Positions 24,214-34,151 of a DNA stretch of 60,276 nucleotides are shown piece after piece. The DNA is from Anaerolineae bacterium (lineage in GTDB: Bacteria; Chloroflexota; Anaerolineae; Anaerolineales; Villigracilaceae), in contig QEXW01000129.1 of the NCBI GenBank assembly GCA_003130845.1, positions 1 through 60,276 of the forward strand, read 5' to 3'. The position numbers and the translations under genes are program-made. Numbering within the stretch: the first letter of the stretch is position 1; every line of letters begins with the position of its first letter. A model generated the notes under the pieces. The model was not told the DNA's origin. It made no database searches and was given only the letters and a program-made list of their open reading frames with translations.

Positions 24214-26250
24214 ATGAACAAGAGTTTGTTTTTTTTAAGTATTGTCTTAATCCTTTCTTTGGCTTGTAATTTTCTCGCTGGCATCGCTCCGAATGGACAA
24301 CCTGCCAATGCCACAAGCACGCCTCTCAGTACAACCAGTGATGGATTTTATGCCGAAGTTGTAGATGGTGGAGTGACTCTCAAATGGGATGCTGTGAGTG
24401 GTGCCGAGCAATACTGGGTTGAACTGCAAGTCGGCGATGATTTTATTCCCTTAGCGGTGCTTCCAGCAGACCAGTTGACTTATCTTGATAGCGTTTTTGA
24501 TGGGGCACAGTACACGTATCGCTTGACCATCGTGGGTGATTCCGTCCGGACGAAACCCAAAACGGTGAAAGTTTTGGTGCCAGAAGAGCAAAGCGATCCG
24601 CAATCGGTCACGCTTGCTTTCGACATGGCCCCGCCCGCGATTGACCTGAACAATTTGGATTGGAGCCAAATTGACCCAAAGAGCCTGGAATCGGGCAATT
24701 TTTACTCCTCAATGTTTGCGCCGACATTTATTCAATCGGAAGCGAAAATCGGGCCAGAGGGCGGTGAATTGTCTGTGACCGGTGCGAATGGCGTGACGTA
24801 CACACTGACCGTACCTCCTGGCGCGCTGGCTTTCCAGACAACAATTAGACTCAAGCCGATTTCTACAATTCCCGATTTGCCCTTGAGTGGAGGCGTATTG
24901 GGGGCAGTATTTATTGAACCCCAGGAAATCGTTTTCGATCTTCCGGCGACCCTAAAAATGTTTCCTCCGAGTGACTTCTCTCCTCCTGCCGACTTATTGC
25001 AGGTTGGGTTTGGTTTTGAGGACGATGGCCAGGAATTTCATCTGTATCCTCTTGACCCGGAATCTTTTCGAAGTTCCAAGGATACTCTCGTTGCCAGCTT
25101 AAGTATGGTCCCTCTCCCTGCTCCACCGCTTTCTGATATTGCGAAACTGCAATATGGAGGCGGCTATGGGGTAGGAAGCGGTACGGTTTCGGATGTCAAG
25201 AAAGTCAAAATGCCTGCCAAAGCGGCCAATCGCGCTGCCCAGCGTGCTGCGCGCGCCCAAATGGATGAGTTGGCTCCCCTTACATCAATCGAGCCGCTTG
25301 CTCCTTTGCCCAACCTGCCGCCCGAAGCGGCTCGGTTTCAAAAAATTGGTGAAGCAATCCGTCAGAAGGTGGATAAAGCCAATGATTGGAATAGTCTGAT
25401 GGATGTTCTGGATGAGTTTAGGATGTACTTGGATTTAGGGGGGGATAAATTTAACAAGAGACTGAATGCTGAAATCCTAGACCAGCTGGTTGACAAAATT
25501 AAAGCCTTTCTGGAAAAAGCCAGAAAAGATTGTCTTTCGGTAGAAGAAATGAAAGTGCAGGAACTTATCCGCCGACTTGGTAATCCCAAAAGGGGAAATT
25601 TTGACCAGGCGCTGACTGAACGATTCAAAGAGAAGTTTGGCGAGAATCTCTTAAATAATCTGTTATCAGGATCGAAAGATTGTGTTTTCACTTTGGATGG
25701 GTATTCGAATCTGACGTTTGAAGTCGAGCAATCGATTATGTTTGTCACGATGAAAGTGCAAGGGCTGGTGTTATATGTTGGATACCACAAGGGGGATGTT
25801 TTTCTGCATGGGGACAAACAGATGACTCTGGAAGTGAGCATTTCTGGGCATGGCTGCAATTTCCCAGTTAAGCAATATACCAACCTGGATTTGGTTGTTA
25901 GCCGTTTGACCCCAATCTATGTCGCAGGGGTATTAAGAGATTTTACTCTTCAAATGAGCGTGAATGGCTGGGTTGCGCAGCAGGGTGGTGCGTTCATCGG
26001 ACAAGGGGATTGCCCAATAGCGTATCATCTGGATGGAGGAGGGGATTTTTGGACCGCCCTGTTCACGATATCTAGAATGGCACATGCAGATTATTCGATA
26101 AGCGGCTGGAAAATTACAGGTGGGCCGTTGATTAAAGGCGTGCCTTTGACGGCCAAGTGGGAGGCAGTTGACCCGACATTTTCTCCTAGAGAGGGCGTTG
26201 TGATGAGCGAAACCAGTCATTTTACGCTGAAAGGGACGCCGAGCAGGTAA
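24214..26250 (+). CDS. large surface lipoprotein with FN3-like and ZU5-like domains
   Basis: 678 aa. The signal peptide ends in SLACN (Cys near residue 18), so the protein is probably lipidated and extracytoplasmic. An FN3-like module covers about 45-130 (VTLKWDAVSGAEQYWVEL). A segment near 175-280 resembles a ZU5/GAIN-associated fold: IGPEGGELSVTGANGVTY, TVPPGAL, TTIRLKPI. A Lys/Ala-rich helical middle (about 325-500) and a beta-rich C terminus follow, with no recognised family. A cell-surface binding or sensing role downstream of the kinase pair is only inferred from position. Confidence 0.75.
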   Translation: MNKSLFFLSIVLILSLACNFLAGIAPNGQPANATSTPLSTTSDGFYAEVVDGGVTLKWDAVSGAEQYWVELQVGDDFIPLAVLPADQLTYLDSVFDGAQYTYRLTIVGDSVRTKPKTVKVLVPEEQSDPQSVTLAFDMAPPAIDLNNLDWSQIDPKSLESGNFYSSMFAPTFIQSEAKIGPEGGELSVTGANGVTYTLTVPPGALAFQTTIRLKPISTIPDLPLSGGVLGAVFIEPQEIVFDLPATLKMFPPSDFSPPADLLQVGFGFEDDGQEFHLYPLDPESFRSSKDTLVASLSMVPLPAPPLSDIAKLQYGGGYGVGSGTVSDVKKVKMPAKAANRAAQRAARAQMDELAPLTSIEPLAPLPNLPPEAARFQKIGEAIRQKVDKANDWNSLMDVLDEFRMYLDLGGDKFNKRLNAEILDQLVDKIKAFLEKARKDCLSVEEMKVQELIRRLGNPKRGNFDQALTERFKEKFGENLLNNLLSGSKDCVFTLDGYSNLTFEVEQSIMFVTMKVQGLVLYVGYHKGDVFLHGDKQMTLEVSISGHGCNFPVKQYTNLDLVVSRLTPIYVAGVLRDFTLQMSVNGWVAQQGGAFIGQGDCPIAYHLDGGGDFWTALFTISRMAHADYSISGWKITGGPLIKGVPLTAKWEAVDPTFSPREGVVMSETSHFTLKGTPSR

Positions 26251-26289
26251 GGGGGCGGCAATCTTGTTCTCTCGTTTGAGAAACAATCA

Positions 26290-26310
26290 AAATCCCCGCT
26301 TGTGGCGGGG
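26290..26310 (-). terminator. intrinsic terminator of the MoeA-PBP/receiver operon
   Basis: A six-bp GC stem (CCCCGC/GCGGGG) with a 5-nt loop is followed by ATTTTG on the minus strand, 21 bp after the receiver stop. The T stretch is short. Confidence 0.6.
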
Positions 26311-26331
26311 CGCTGGTGCGACAATGCGCGT

Positions 26332-26697
26332 TTAGAGCAGGCCAAGTTTCTTAAGCGCTTGCTCCAATGCATCTACGGTCACCGGTTTGACGAGGAAATC
26401 ACGCGCGCCGGCCTGGATGGCGTTGGTGCGGGTTTGGGGTTGGTCATCCGAAGTGCAGACAATGACCGGCACGTTGGCTAGGCGCGGTTCGCGGTTGGCA
26501 AAGCTCAAAATATCAAAACCGGTCACCCCTGGCATGTTAATGTCCAAAAAAATTACGTTGGGAGTTTCCGCACGCAAAATGGCCATGGCTGGTCCAGGGC
26601 CATAGGCTGGACGCGCTTGAATCCCCAATGCTTTCAAAACACGCACCATTGAATCTGCTGTAGAACGATTGTCATCAATTACAAGTGCTTGAATCAT
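26332..26697 (-). CDS. stand-alone response regulator receiver domain
   Basis: 121 aa, a bare CheY-like receiver with no output domain. D8/D9 form the acidic pair, D52 in IFLDINMPG is the phospho-acceptor, T82 follows VIVC, and K104 sits in FLVKPV. Its ATG overlaps the stop of the MoeA-PBP gene by 4 bases (ATGA), so it is translated with that gene. No partner kinase is adjacent on this strand; the nearest kinases are at 19124-22456 and 36848-39118. It may act as a phosphate relay or bind a target protein. Confidence 0.93.
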   Translation of the reverse strand: MIQALVIDDNRSTADSMVRVLKALGIQARPAYGPGPAMAILRAETPNVIFLDINMPGVTGFDILSFANREPRLANVPVIVCTSDDQPQTRTNAIQAGARDFLVKPVTVDALEQALKKLGLL

Positions 26698-28676
26698 GAA
26701 TTTGCCTCCGCAATGATTGTTCCCATGATGCTTGTATCATACCCTGGAAGTGCGTTTACAGCATGTTGGAATGATTGCGATTGAATTACTTCAAATAAAG
26801 GCTGTAATAACTCACTCGCTGCGTATTGTTGGGGAATGACCAGGTCGTAGCGTTCGTGAAAAAGAGGGATGAAATCGAGCTCTAGGGCGTATGCTGCCGC
26901 CGGAATGCCCAGACCGCAATCGGCGCGGCCAGATGCGACTGCAGCTGCTACACCCAGGTGAGTGTATTCTTCTTCATCATACCCGCGAACCTGTTCCGGT
27001 GCAATCCCCAAGAGGCTCAGTTGATAATCGAGCAAAACTCTCGTTCCTGCGCCTCGCTGCCGGTTGATGAAGGTAACCTCCTGTCGCAGCAGGTCATGCA
27101 ATGAACGTATGCCTTTGGGGTTGCCTTTGCGTACAATCAGCCCTTGTTCACGGCGCACAAATCCTATCAATTTAACCGGCAGGTTGGGTAGGTAGCGGGC
27201 AATATACGTGAGATTGTATTCGCCGGTTTGCGGGTCGAGCAGATGAGAGCCGGCGAGATGTGCCTCACCACGCCGGAGTGCAACCAAACCACCTTGTGAG
27301 CCTACGTTGGCCGAAACCAACCGTCGGTCGTATGCGCTAAGGTGCTGCGCCAGCAAATCCAGGATAACATCATGGGAGCCGACGCAGAAAATGGTCTGTT
27401 CGATGTCGCTTAACGGGCGCAGTAATTGCACTTGAACATTCTCGCCCGCTTCTGCTCCTTGTACACCCTGCGGTAACACCACCAATCCATCGGCGCGCAC
27501 CAGCGAAGTGATGACTCCCGCGCCGCGTGCAATCGGCGCAGCCAGTGTTTTCTCACCCACCTTGCCAACCACTACCCGCACAAAATCATCGTCCCCTGGC
27601 GGAGAGACTGTTTTGCGAGTCAGGCTGGCAGAGATGACGGGTGGTTTTGTGATGCGTCGTCCTAGCCAGCGTGCGATTAGTTCTTCCACAAAGATTTCTA
27701 CTGTCAAGGCAGCAGAAACGGGATACCCTGGAACCCCAATGATTGGGATTTTCGCGGTGGAGGTTGTGTTGGTTGAGGACCGATGAATCATCCCCAAAAT
27801 TACAGGATGCCCAGGGCGGACGGCAACCCCGTGTACCAACAGGTCGCCCAGCGCTTCGACAACCCGCGCCGAGAAATCTTCGCTCCCCGCCGAAGACCCA
27901 GCGTTGAGCAAGACCAGGTCGCATGTTTCGGCGGCCTGCTGCACGCGAGCGCGGATGGCTTGGAAGTCATCGGGGGTGATGGGAAAACGCACCGGTTCGC
28001 CGCCCATTGCCCGAATTTGCGCTGCCATGACCAAGGAGTTGTATTCGAGAATATCCCCTGGTTTGAGTTCTGTGCCGAGTGGCACCAATTCTGTGCCTGT
28101 AGGCAAAATGGCAATGCGGGGACGACGTGCGACAACCACTGCGGTATGCCCGGCCGCGGCAATTGCACCCAGGTCATACGGTTTTAATACGTGCCCGGCC
28201 GACAATACCAGTTGTGTGGCAACGATGTCCTCTCCCAACGGGCGAACATTGCTCCAGGGTGTGACCGATGCGCGCAGCCGAATCGCAACTGGATGACGCG
28301 GGTCAGTCGCTATTTCTCCCTGGGCATTCAGCGGCTCGACATTTTCGATGGGGATGACAGCGTTGGCCCAATCGGGCAACGGGTCTCCTGTATCCACGTA
28401 GGCGGCCTGTGCCCCCATTTGTAGTTGAATCGGAGCCGATGGCATGGCACCGTTTGTGGCTTCTGCGCGAATGGCAAACCCGTCCATGGCGCTGGCGTGG
28501 TAATGCGGAGAAGATTTTAGCGCCCAAATTGGTTGTGCCAAAACGCGCCCGAGAGCGTGCTCATCAAGTGGGATATGTTCACTTCCTAATACCCGCCACA
28601 GACCGGCTTCCTGCAATGCGCTTTGCAGCCGTTGTTTGGCTTCAGCGAGGGGAATATCATGAAGGTAGATGGTCAT
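26694..28676 (-). CDS. MoeA fused to a PBP-like (LysR-type substrate-binding) domain
   Basis: 660 aa. Residues about 1-405 form a complete MoeA-like molybdopterin transferase (YHASAMDGFAIRA, VDTGDPLPDWANAVIPIE, LLNAGSSAGSEDFSARVV, IIGVPGYPVSA). Residues about 415-655 are a periplasmic-binding-protein fold of the kind attached to archaeal and some bacterial MoeA proteins (IFCVGSHDVILDLLAQHL, NRQRGAGTRVLLDYQL, SGRADCGLGIPAAA). The second part may bind molybdate or tungstate for insertion. A -10 box ends 8 nt before ATG 28676 with no ribosome binding site, so the transcript is probably leaderless. Its 3' end overlaps the receiver gene. Confidence 0.93.
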   Translation of the reverse strand: MTIYLHDIPLAEAKQRLQSALQEAGLWRVLGSEHIPLDEHALGRVLAQPIWALKSSPHYHASAMDGFAIRAEATNGAMPSAPIQLQMGAQAAYVDTGDPLPDWANAVIPIENVEPLNAQGEIATDPRHPVAIRLRASVTPWSNVRPLGEDIVATQLVLSAGHVLKPYDLGAIAAAGHTAVVVARRPRIAILPTGTELVPLGTELKPGDILEYNSLVMAAQIRAMGGEPVRFPITPDDFQAIRARVQQAAETCDLVLLNAGSSAGSEDFSARVVEALGDLLVHGVAVRPGHPVILGMIHRSSTNTTSTAKIPIIGVPGYPVSAALTVEIFVEELIARWLGRRITKPPVISASLTRKTVSPPGDDDFVRVVVGKVGEKTLAAPIARGAGVITSLVRADGLVVLPQGVQGAEAGENVQVQLLRPLSDIEQTIFCVGSHDVILDLLAQHLSAYDRRLVSANVGSQGGLVALRRGEAHLAGSHLLDPQTGEYNLTYIARYLPNLPVKLIGFVRREQGLIVRKGNPKGIRSLHDLLRQEVTFINRQRGAGTRVLLDYQLSLLGIAPEQVRGYDEEEYTHLGVAAAVASGRADCGLGIPAAAYALELDFIPLFHERYDLVIPQQYAASELLQPLFEVIQSQSFQHAVNALPGYDTSIMGTIIAEANS

Positions 28677-28684
28677 ACAGCAAA

Positions 28685-28690
28685 ATTATA
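28685..28690 (-). promoter_or_regulatory. -10 box (TATAAT) giving a probable leaderless MoeA-PBP mRNA
   Basis: On the minus strand TATAAT is followed by TTTGCTGT and then the ATG of the MoeA-PBP gene. This repeats the arrangement before the selA operon. No clear -35 box is seen. Confidence 0.6.
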
Positions 28691-28712
28691 CATAAAAATT
28701 CAATAAAAACTC

Positions 28713-28743
28713 TTGACTTGGAGTCACCTCCAGGTGATAGACT
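28713..28743 (+). promoter_or_regulatory. MerR-type promoter with 19-bp spacer and palindromic operator
   Basis: TTGACT (28713-28718) and TAGACT (28738-28743) are separated by 19 bp, the overlong spacer that MerR-family activators correct by twisting DNA. An imperfect palindrome CTTGGAG-N4-CTCCAGG (28717-28734) lies in the spacer, as for NmlR/AdhR-type operators. It directly precedes the MerR gene, so the regulator likely controls itself and the genes behind it. Confidence 0.85.
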
Positions 28744-28761
28744 ATTGACGCGAGGTGAACT

Positions 28762-29160
28762 ATGAAAATTGCAGAAGTGAGTGAAAAATATGGCATTTCT
28801 CCCGATACCCTGCGTTACTACGAGCGGATTGGTTTGCTGCCGCGCGTCAATCGCAGCGAGAGCGGCGTTCGGGAATACACTGAACTCGACCTGCGGCGGG
28901 TGGAGTTCATCAAGTGCATGCGGAGCGCCGGGCTGCCCATCGAAGTGCTGATTGATTATATGCAACTCATCGAACAGGGCGATAGCACCATTGAAACACG
29001 CAAAGAAATTCTGATTGAACAGCGTGATTTGCTCCTGCAACGCATGCAGCAATTACAGAAAACGCTCGATGTGCTGAATCATAAGATTGAGGTCTATGAA
29101 AAAATCATCCTGGGTAAAGAAAAGCAAATGGTTCAGGCGGTTGTTGCCATAGAAGAGTAA
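28762..29160 (+). CDS. MerR family regulator of the NmlR/AdhR type
   Basis: 132 aa. The N-terminal winged helix has the MerR signature GISPDTLRYYERIGLLP, followed by a long coiled coil (about 80-120). It has a single cysteine, Cys52 in EFIKCMRSAGLPIE, at the position of the redox/electrophile-sensing cysteine of AdhR and NmlR; no metal-binding cysteine pair is present. Such regulators answer to aldehydes or other electrophiles. The operator lies in its own promoter and the eight genes behind it are mainly NAD(P)H oxidoreductases and small detoxification proteins, which fits that role. Confidence 0.92.
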   Translation: MKIAEVSEKYGISPDTLRYYERIGLLPRVNRSESGVREYTELDLRRVEFIKCMRSAGLPIEVLIDYMQLIEQGDSTIETRKEILIEQRDLLLQRMQQLQKTLDVLNHKIEVYEKIILGKEKQMVQAVVAIEE

Positions 29161-29220
29161 ACGCGCAACATCGTCTAGCGCAAATTACGGTGGTCGGCGA
29201 CCGCTATTAGGAGAGATAAA

Positions 29221-29544
29221 ATGCCTGACGAAAAAGAATTATCAACCGCGCAAAGGCTGGTCGGCGATTTCGCCCCCAAACTGGCGGAACTCACCGATGA
29301 GGTGTTGTTTGGCGATGTTTGGGAGCGGCCAGAACTCTCGAAGCGTGACCGCAGCCTGGTGACGGTGGCCGCCCTGATTGCCAACGGAAACACCGAGCAA
29401 CTGACCGGTCACCTCAAGCGGGCGAAGGGAAATGGCCTCTCCGAAGCAGAACTGGCGGAAGTCATCATTCACCTGGCGTTCTATGCCGGATGGCCGCGCG
29501 CCATGTCGGCCATCCGGGTGGCCCGCGAGGTGTTCGGAAAGTAG
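29221..29544 (+). CDS. carboxymuconolactone decarboxylase (CMD) family protein
   Basis: 107 aa, all-helical AhpD-like fold. SKRDRSLVTVAALIANGNTE and HLAFYAGWPRAMSAIRVARE are characteristic. The redox CxxC of AhpD is absent, so it belongs to the cysteine-free CMD group, often found in MerR-controlled operons with aldo/keto reductases and cupins. Role unknown; possibly isomerase or decarboxylase activity. AGGAG precedes ATG 29221. A 60-bp gap separates it from the MerR gene. Confidence 0.88.
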   Translation: MPDEKELSTAQRLVGDFAPKLAELTDEVLFGDVWERPELSKRDRSLVTVAALIANGNTEQLTGHLKRAKGNGLSEAELAEVIIHLAFYAGWPRAMSAIRVAREVFGK

Positions 29545-29562
29545 CGCCAAGGAGCGTGCAAA

Positions 29563-29979
29563 ATGGAAATCAAACGCAACGGTTCCCAACCTTCTGCCCA
29601 AGGCCCGGCCGAACGCTTTACCGGCCATGTGCGGGTGGACCCGCTGCACCAGGCTCCAGCGCCAGCGCGTGTCAGTTGCGCTTATGTCACCTTTGAGCCG
29701 GGCGCGCGCACGGCCTGGCACGCCCACCCGCTGGGGCAAACCCTGGTCGTGACGGCGGGCTGCGGGCGGGTGCAGCGCTGGGGCGGCCCGCTGGAGGAAA
29801 TTCGCCCCGGCGACGTGGTCTGGATTGCTCCCGGCGAGAAGCACTGGCACGGGGCAGCGCCCGCAACGTCCATGACCCATATCGCCATCCAGGAAACCCT
29901 GGATGGACAGGCCGCGGATTGGATGGAAAAAGTGAGTGATGAGGAATACCTAGCGGGATTCGCCCAGCACGAGGAGTAA
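29563..29979 (+). CDS. cupin domain protein
   Basis: 138 aa single-domain cupin. Motif 1 has His residues in [13 protein letters not shown], and motif 2 has the last ligand in [19 protein letters not shown] metal-bound active site is therefore likely, with Gln in place of the usual Glu. This subfamily is common next to carboxymuconolactone decarboxylase-like proteins, as here. The gene is 18 bp after the CMD gene and touches the next one without a gap. No substrate can be assigned. Confidence 0.88.
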   Translation: MEIKRNGSQPSAQGPAERFTGHVRVDPLHQAPAPARVSCAYVTFEPGARTAWHAHPLGQTLVVTAGCGRVQRWGGPLEEIRPGDVVWIAPGEKHWHGAAPATSMTHIAIQETLDGQAADWMEKVSDEEYLAGFAQHEE

Positions 29980-31240
<1,261 letters not shown>

Positions 31241-31252
31241 GGATGCTTTCCG

Positions 31253-31645
31253 ATGACTGCTTGGACAAGTGATGAACTCAAGAAAATTGGTACTGCCGAT
31301 GAGTTGAACCTCTCCTCCATGCGACGTGATGGCACACTGCGCGCCCCGGTGACCATTTGGGTTGTGCGCGTTGGTGACAATTTGTATGTGCGCGCCGTCA
31401 GAGGGCGCACGGGACCCTGGTTTCGCGGCGTGTTGACGCGGCGCGAAGGACGTATCCGCTCCGGCGGGGTGGAGAAGGATGTCGCTTTCGTGGAGGAAAC
31501 GGACGCCGGGCTGAATGACCGCATTGACGCGGCCTACCGCGAAAAATATCGCCGCTATCCCAAGCAATATGTGGATGCCTGCCTGACGCCCGAAGCACGG
31601 GCGGCAACGCTCAAATTGGTACCACGTTCAAGTGGATTGTCGTGA
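31253..31645 (+). CDS. DUF2255 family protein
   Basis: 130 aa. The pattern TIWVVRVGDNLYVRAVRGRTGPWFRG is typical of DUF2255, a split-barrel-like family related in layout to flavin-binding pyridoxamine-oxidase-like folds. The remaining sequence is Arg-rich and alpha-helical near the C terminus. Its role is unknown. AAGGA is 8 nt before ATG 31253. Position inside the MerR operon suggests a redox or deazaflavin/flavin link, which is inference only. Confidence 0.83.
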   Translation: MTAWTSDELKKIGTADELNLSSMRRDGTLRAPVTIWVVRVGDNLYVRAVRGRTGPWFRGVLTRREGRIRSGGVEKDVAFVEETDAGLNDRIDAAYREKYRRYPKQYVDACLTPEARAATLKLVPRSSGLS

Positions 31646-31671
31646 TTTGAGCGGATATGAAAGGATTTTTC

Positions 31672-33108
31672 ATGCAACCGCGAGTCAACTTTGAGCAACC
31701 AAACCAACTATCTAGGTACAAGGCCATCCTCGGCGTTGGAGCGGTCTTTGTCACGCAGTTCGGTAGTTTTCTCTTCATCAACGCCCGCAACATCGCCCAG
31801 CCGGGGATGATTGCCGAACTGGACGGGATGGCGCTCTTTTCGTGGCTGATTGCCTTGCCCGCCCTGGCGGGGGCGGCCGGCACGCTGCTTTCCGGCAAAC
31901 TTTCCGATGTTTACGGGCGGCGGGCGGTCTTGCTGGCCTCGCTTGGGATTTTCGCCCTCGGTTTAGGCCTGACGGCGATGGTGAAATCTATGCCTGCGCT
32001 GGTGGCGGTGACGACCTTTATGAGCATTGGGCATTGGCCGATTATCCCGCTCTGCTTTTCGGCCATCGGCGACCTGTTCCCCCCGGCAGAGCGCGCCAAA
32101 TGGACCGGTTTGCTCAACCTGCCGGGCGGAATTGCCGCCTTCATCGGCCCGGTGCTGGGCGGGGTGGTGGCCGAGAGCGCCCTGGGCTGGCGCGGGTTGT
32201 ACTGGGGGACGATTCCGCTCATGCTGACGGCGGCGGGTCTGCTGGCTGCTGCCTTGCCCAACCCCGCGCAAACCATCCGGCCAAAGATGGACATTGCGGG
32301 TATGGTGGTGATGGTCTTTGCCACCTCCGCGCTGATTTTTGGGGTTTCCTGGCTGGGGCAGGCAGGAAAGTTTGCGATGGGCGCGCTCCTGCTCGTCCTC
32401 TCCCTGGCGGCCTGGGGCGCTTTTCTGCAAATCGAAAAACGGGCCGAAGCGCCCATCCTCGACCCGCAAATTCTCGCCAACCGCACCTTCATTACCGCCG
32501 CCGGAACGGGGTTGCTCTCCTTTTTTGGCACGGTCAGCATTCTGGCCTATTCACCCATCTTCGTCCAGGAGGTGATGCGCGTCAGTCCAACGATGAGCGG
32601 TTCGATGCTCACACCATACACGGTGCTGGCGGCGCTCATCGGCATTCCGGCTGGGTTGTTACTCTCCAAAACCGGGAAGTACAAGGGAATGTATCTTCTC
32701 GGCTATGGCTTGGGGACGCTGGCGCTCTTCATGCTCTGGCGGCTGACCGCCGAATCGCCGGCCTGGTTGTATGTGCTGGCGACCTCGCTGGCCGGGCTGG
32801 GGTTGGGCGGACTGCTCACGTTGAACACCCTGGTGGCGCAGTTTGCCGTTCCGAAGCGTCTCTTGGGTTCAGCCGTCGGCGCGGTCTTTTTCTTCCAAAT
32901 GGTTGGGATTGCGGTTGCGCCCTCCCTGTTGGGCCTGCTTCAGCGCAGCGCGCCGACGCTGGAAAGCGGCCTGAAACTGGTTTTCCTGGCGGGAGCGCTC
33001 GCTTTGTTGCTTGGCCTGCTCATTATCGCCACCATTCCCCAAATTTCGATGGAAGGCGAGGCGGCGGAAGCCGGTGAACCGCTGCCAGCCATCCCTGCGG
33101 AAAGTTAA
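31672..33108 (+). CDS. MFS transporter of the multidrug-resistance (DHA2-like) group
   Basis: 478 aa, about 14 hydrophobic helices. The MFS motif A loop SGKLSDVYGRRAVLLASL lies after helix 2, and the motif C-like GPVLGGVVAE after helix 5. It likely exports organic compounds with proton exchange. ATG 31672 was chosen because AAGGA lies 7 nt before it; an upstream ATG at 31657 would add five residues. It sits between DUF2255 and two aldo/keto reductases, and could export the toxic compound or product handled by the operon. Confidence 0.9.
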   Translation: MQPRVNFEQPNQLSRYKAILGVGAVFVTQFGSFLFINARNIAQPGMIAELDGMALFSWLIALPALAGAAGTLLSGKLSDVYGRRAVLLASLGIFALGLGLTAMVKSMPALVAVTTFMSIGHWPIIPLCFSAIGDLFPPAERAKWTGLLNLPGGIAAFIGPVLGGVVAESALGWRGLYWGTIPLMLTAAGLLAAALPNPAQTIRPKMDIAGMVVMVFATSALIFGVSWLGQAGKFAMGALLLVLSLAAWGAFLQIEKRAEAPILDPQILANRTFITAAGTGLLSFFGTVSILAYSPIFVQEVMRVSPTMSGSMLTPYTVLAALIGIPAGLLLSKTGKYKGMYLLGYGLGTLALFMLWRLTAESPAWLYVLATSLAGLGLGGLLTLNTLVAQFAVPKRLLGSAVGAVFFFQMVGIAVAPSLLGLLQRSAPTLESGLKLVFLAGALALLLGLLIIATIPQISMEGEAAEAGEPLPAIPAES

Positions 33109-33133
33109 TCATCGTTCGAGAAAGGAGAAACAC

Positions 33134-34114
33134 ATGGAATATGCACGGCTGGGAAACACCGGACTGAAAGTTTCGCGCATTTGCCTGGGCTGCATGGGCT
33201 TTGGCGACCCGGAACGCTGGATTCATAAATGGGTGCTCAAAGAGGACGAGAGCCGCCCCATCATCCAGAAAGCCCTCGAACTGGGGATCAATTTCTTCGA
33301 TACCGCCAATGTTTACTCGCTTGGAGTCAGCGAGGAAATCCTGGGGCGCGCCCTCAGGGATTTCGCCCGGCGCGAGGAAGTGGTCATCGCTACCAAGGTC
33401 TTTTTCAAAATGCGCGAAGACCCCAACGGTGGTGGCCTCTCGCGCAAAGCCATCCTGACCGAAATAGACAACAGCCTGCGGCGGCTGGGCACGGATTATG
33501 TGGACCTGTACCAGATTCACCGCTGGGACTATGAAACGCCCATCGAAGAGACGATGGAGGCCCTCAACGATGTTGTCCGCGCTGGCAAAGCCCGTTACAT
33601 CGGTGCTTCAGCCATGTGGGCCTGGCAGTTCCAGAAGGCGCTGCATGTGGCCGAAAAACACGGCTGGACGCGCTTCGTCTCGATGCAGAATCACTATAAC
33701 CTGATATACCGCGAGGAAGAGCGCGAGATGCTGCCGCTCTGCCGCGCCGAGGGAATCGGTTCCATCCCCTACAGCCCGCTGGCCTCGGGCCGCCTGACGC
33801 GCGATTGGTCTGAAAGCACCAAGCGCTATGAAACCGACCAGATTCAAAAAATGAAATACGATGCCAGCGCCGAAATCGACCGTCCGATTGTAGAGCGGGT
33901 GGCCGAACTGGCCGCCAAACACGGCATATCGCGCGCCCAGATTGCCCTGGCCTGGCTGCTCAACAAGCCGCCTGTTGTAGCGCCGATTGTCGGGGCGACC
34001 AAAATCTCTCACCTGGAAGATGCCGTTGCGGCCCTCTCGGTTCGCCTGAGCCAGGAAGAGATGAATTACCTGGAAGAGCCGTATCAGCCGCATCGCATCG
34101 TTGGGCATCAGTAA
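33134..34114 (+). CDS. aldo/keto reductase (YajO/AKR11-like)
   Basis: 326 aa. The N terminus MEYARLGNTGLKVSRICLGCMGFGD, shown here only in part by family resemblance, the FFDTANVYSLGVSEEILG catalytic Asp/Tyr segment, ATKVFF with Lys and DLYQIHRWD with His complete the tetrad. NLIYREEEREMLPLCR and GIGSIPYSPLASGRLTR match the YajO-like group. AAAGGAG precedes ATG 33134. It follows the transporter gene and is paired with another AKR. Confidence 0.94.
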   Translation: MEYARLGNTGLKVSRICLGCMGFGDPERWIHKWVLKEDESRPIIQKALELGINFFDTANVYSLGVSEEILGRALRDFARREEVVIATKVFFKMREDPNGGGLSRKAILTEIDNSLRRLGTDYVDLYQIHRWDYETPIEETMEALNDVVRAGKARYIGASAMWAWQFQKALHVAEKHGWTRFVSMQNHYNLIYREEEREMLPLCRAEGIGSIPYSPLASGRLTRDWSESTKRYETDQIQKMKYDASAEIDRPIVERVAELAAKHGISRAQIALAWLLNKPPVVAPIVGATKISHLEDAVAALSVRLSQEEMNYLEEPYQPHRIVGHQ

Positions 34115-34151
34115 AAACATCCGCCACACCATTTCTGAAAGGAGTCAAACG

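Noticed and set aside
31842-33077. Plus-strand frame of about 410 codons overlapping the MFS gene in another phase
   Set aside because: Composition is Arg/Gly/Ala-rich shadow sequence; the MFS frame has membrane helices and family motifs.
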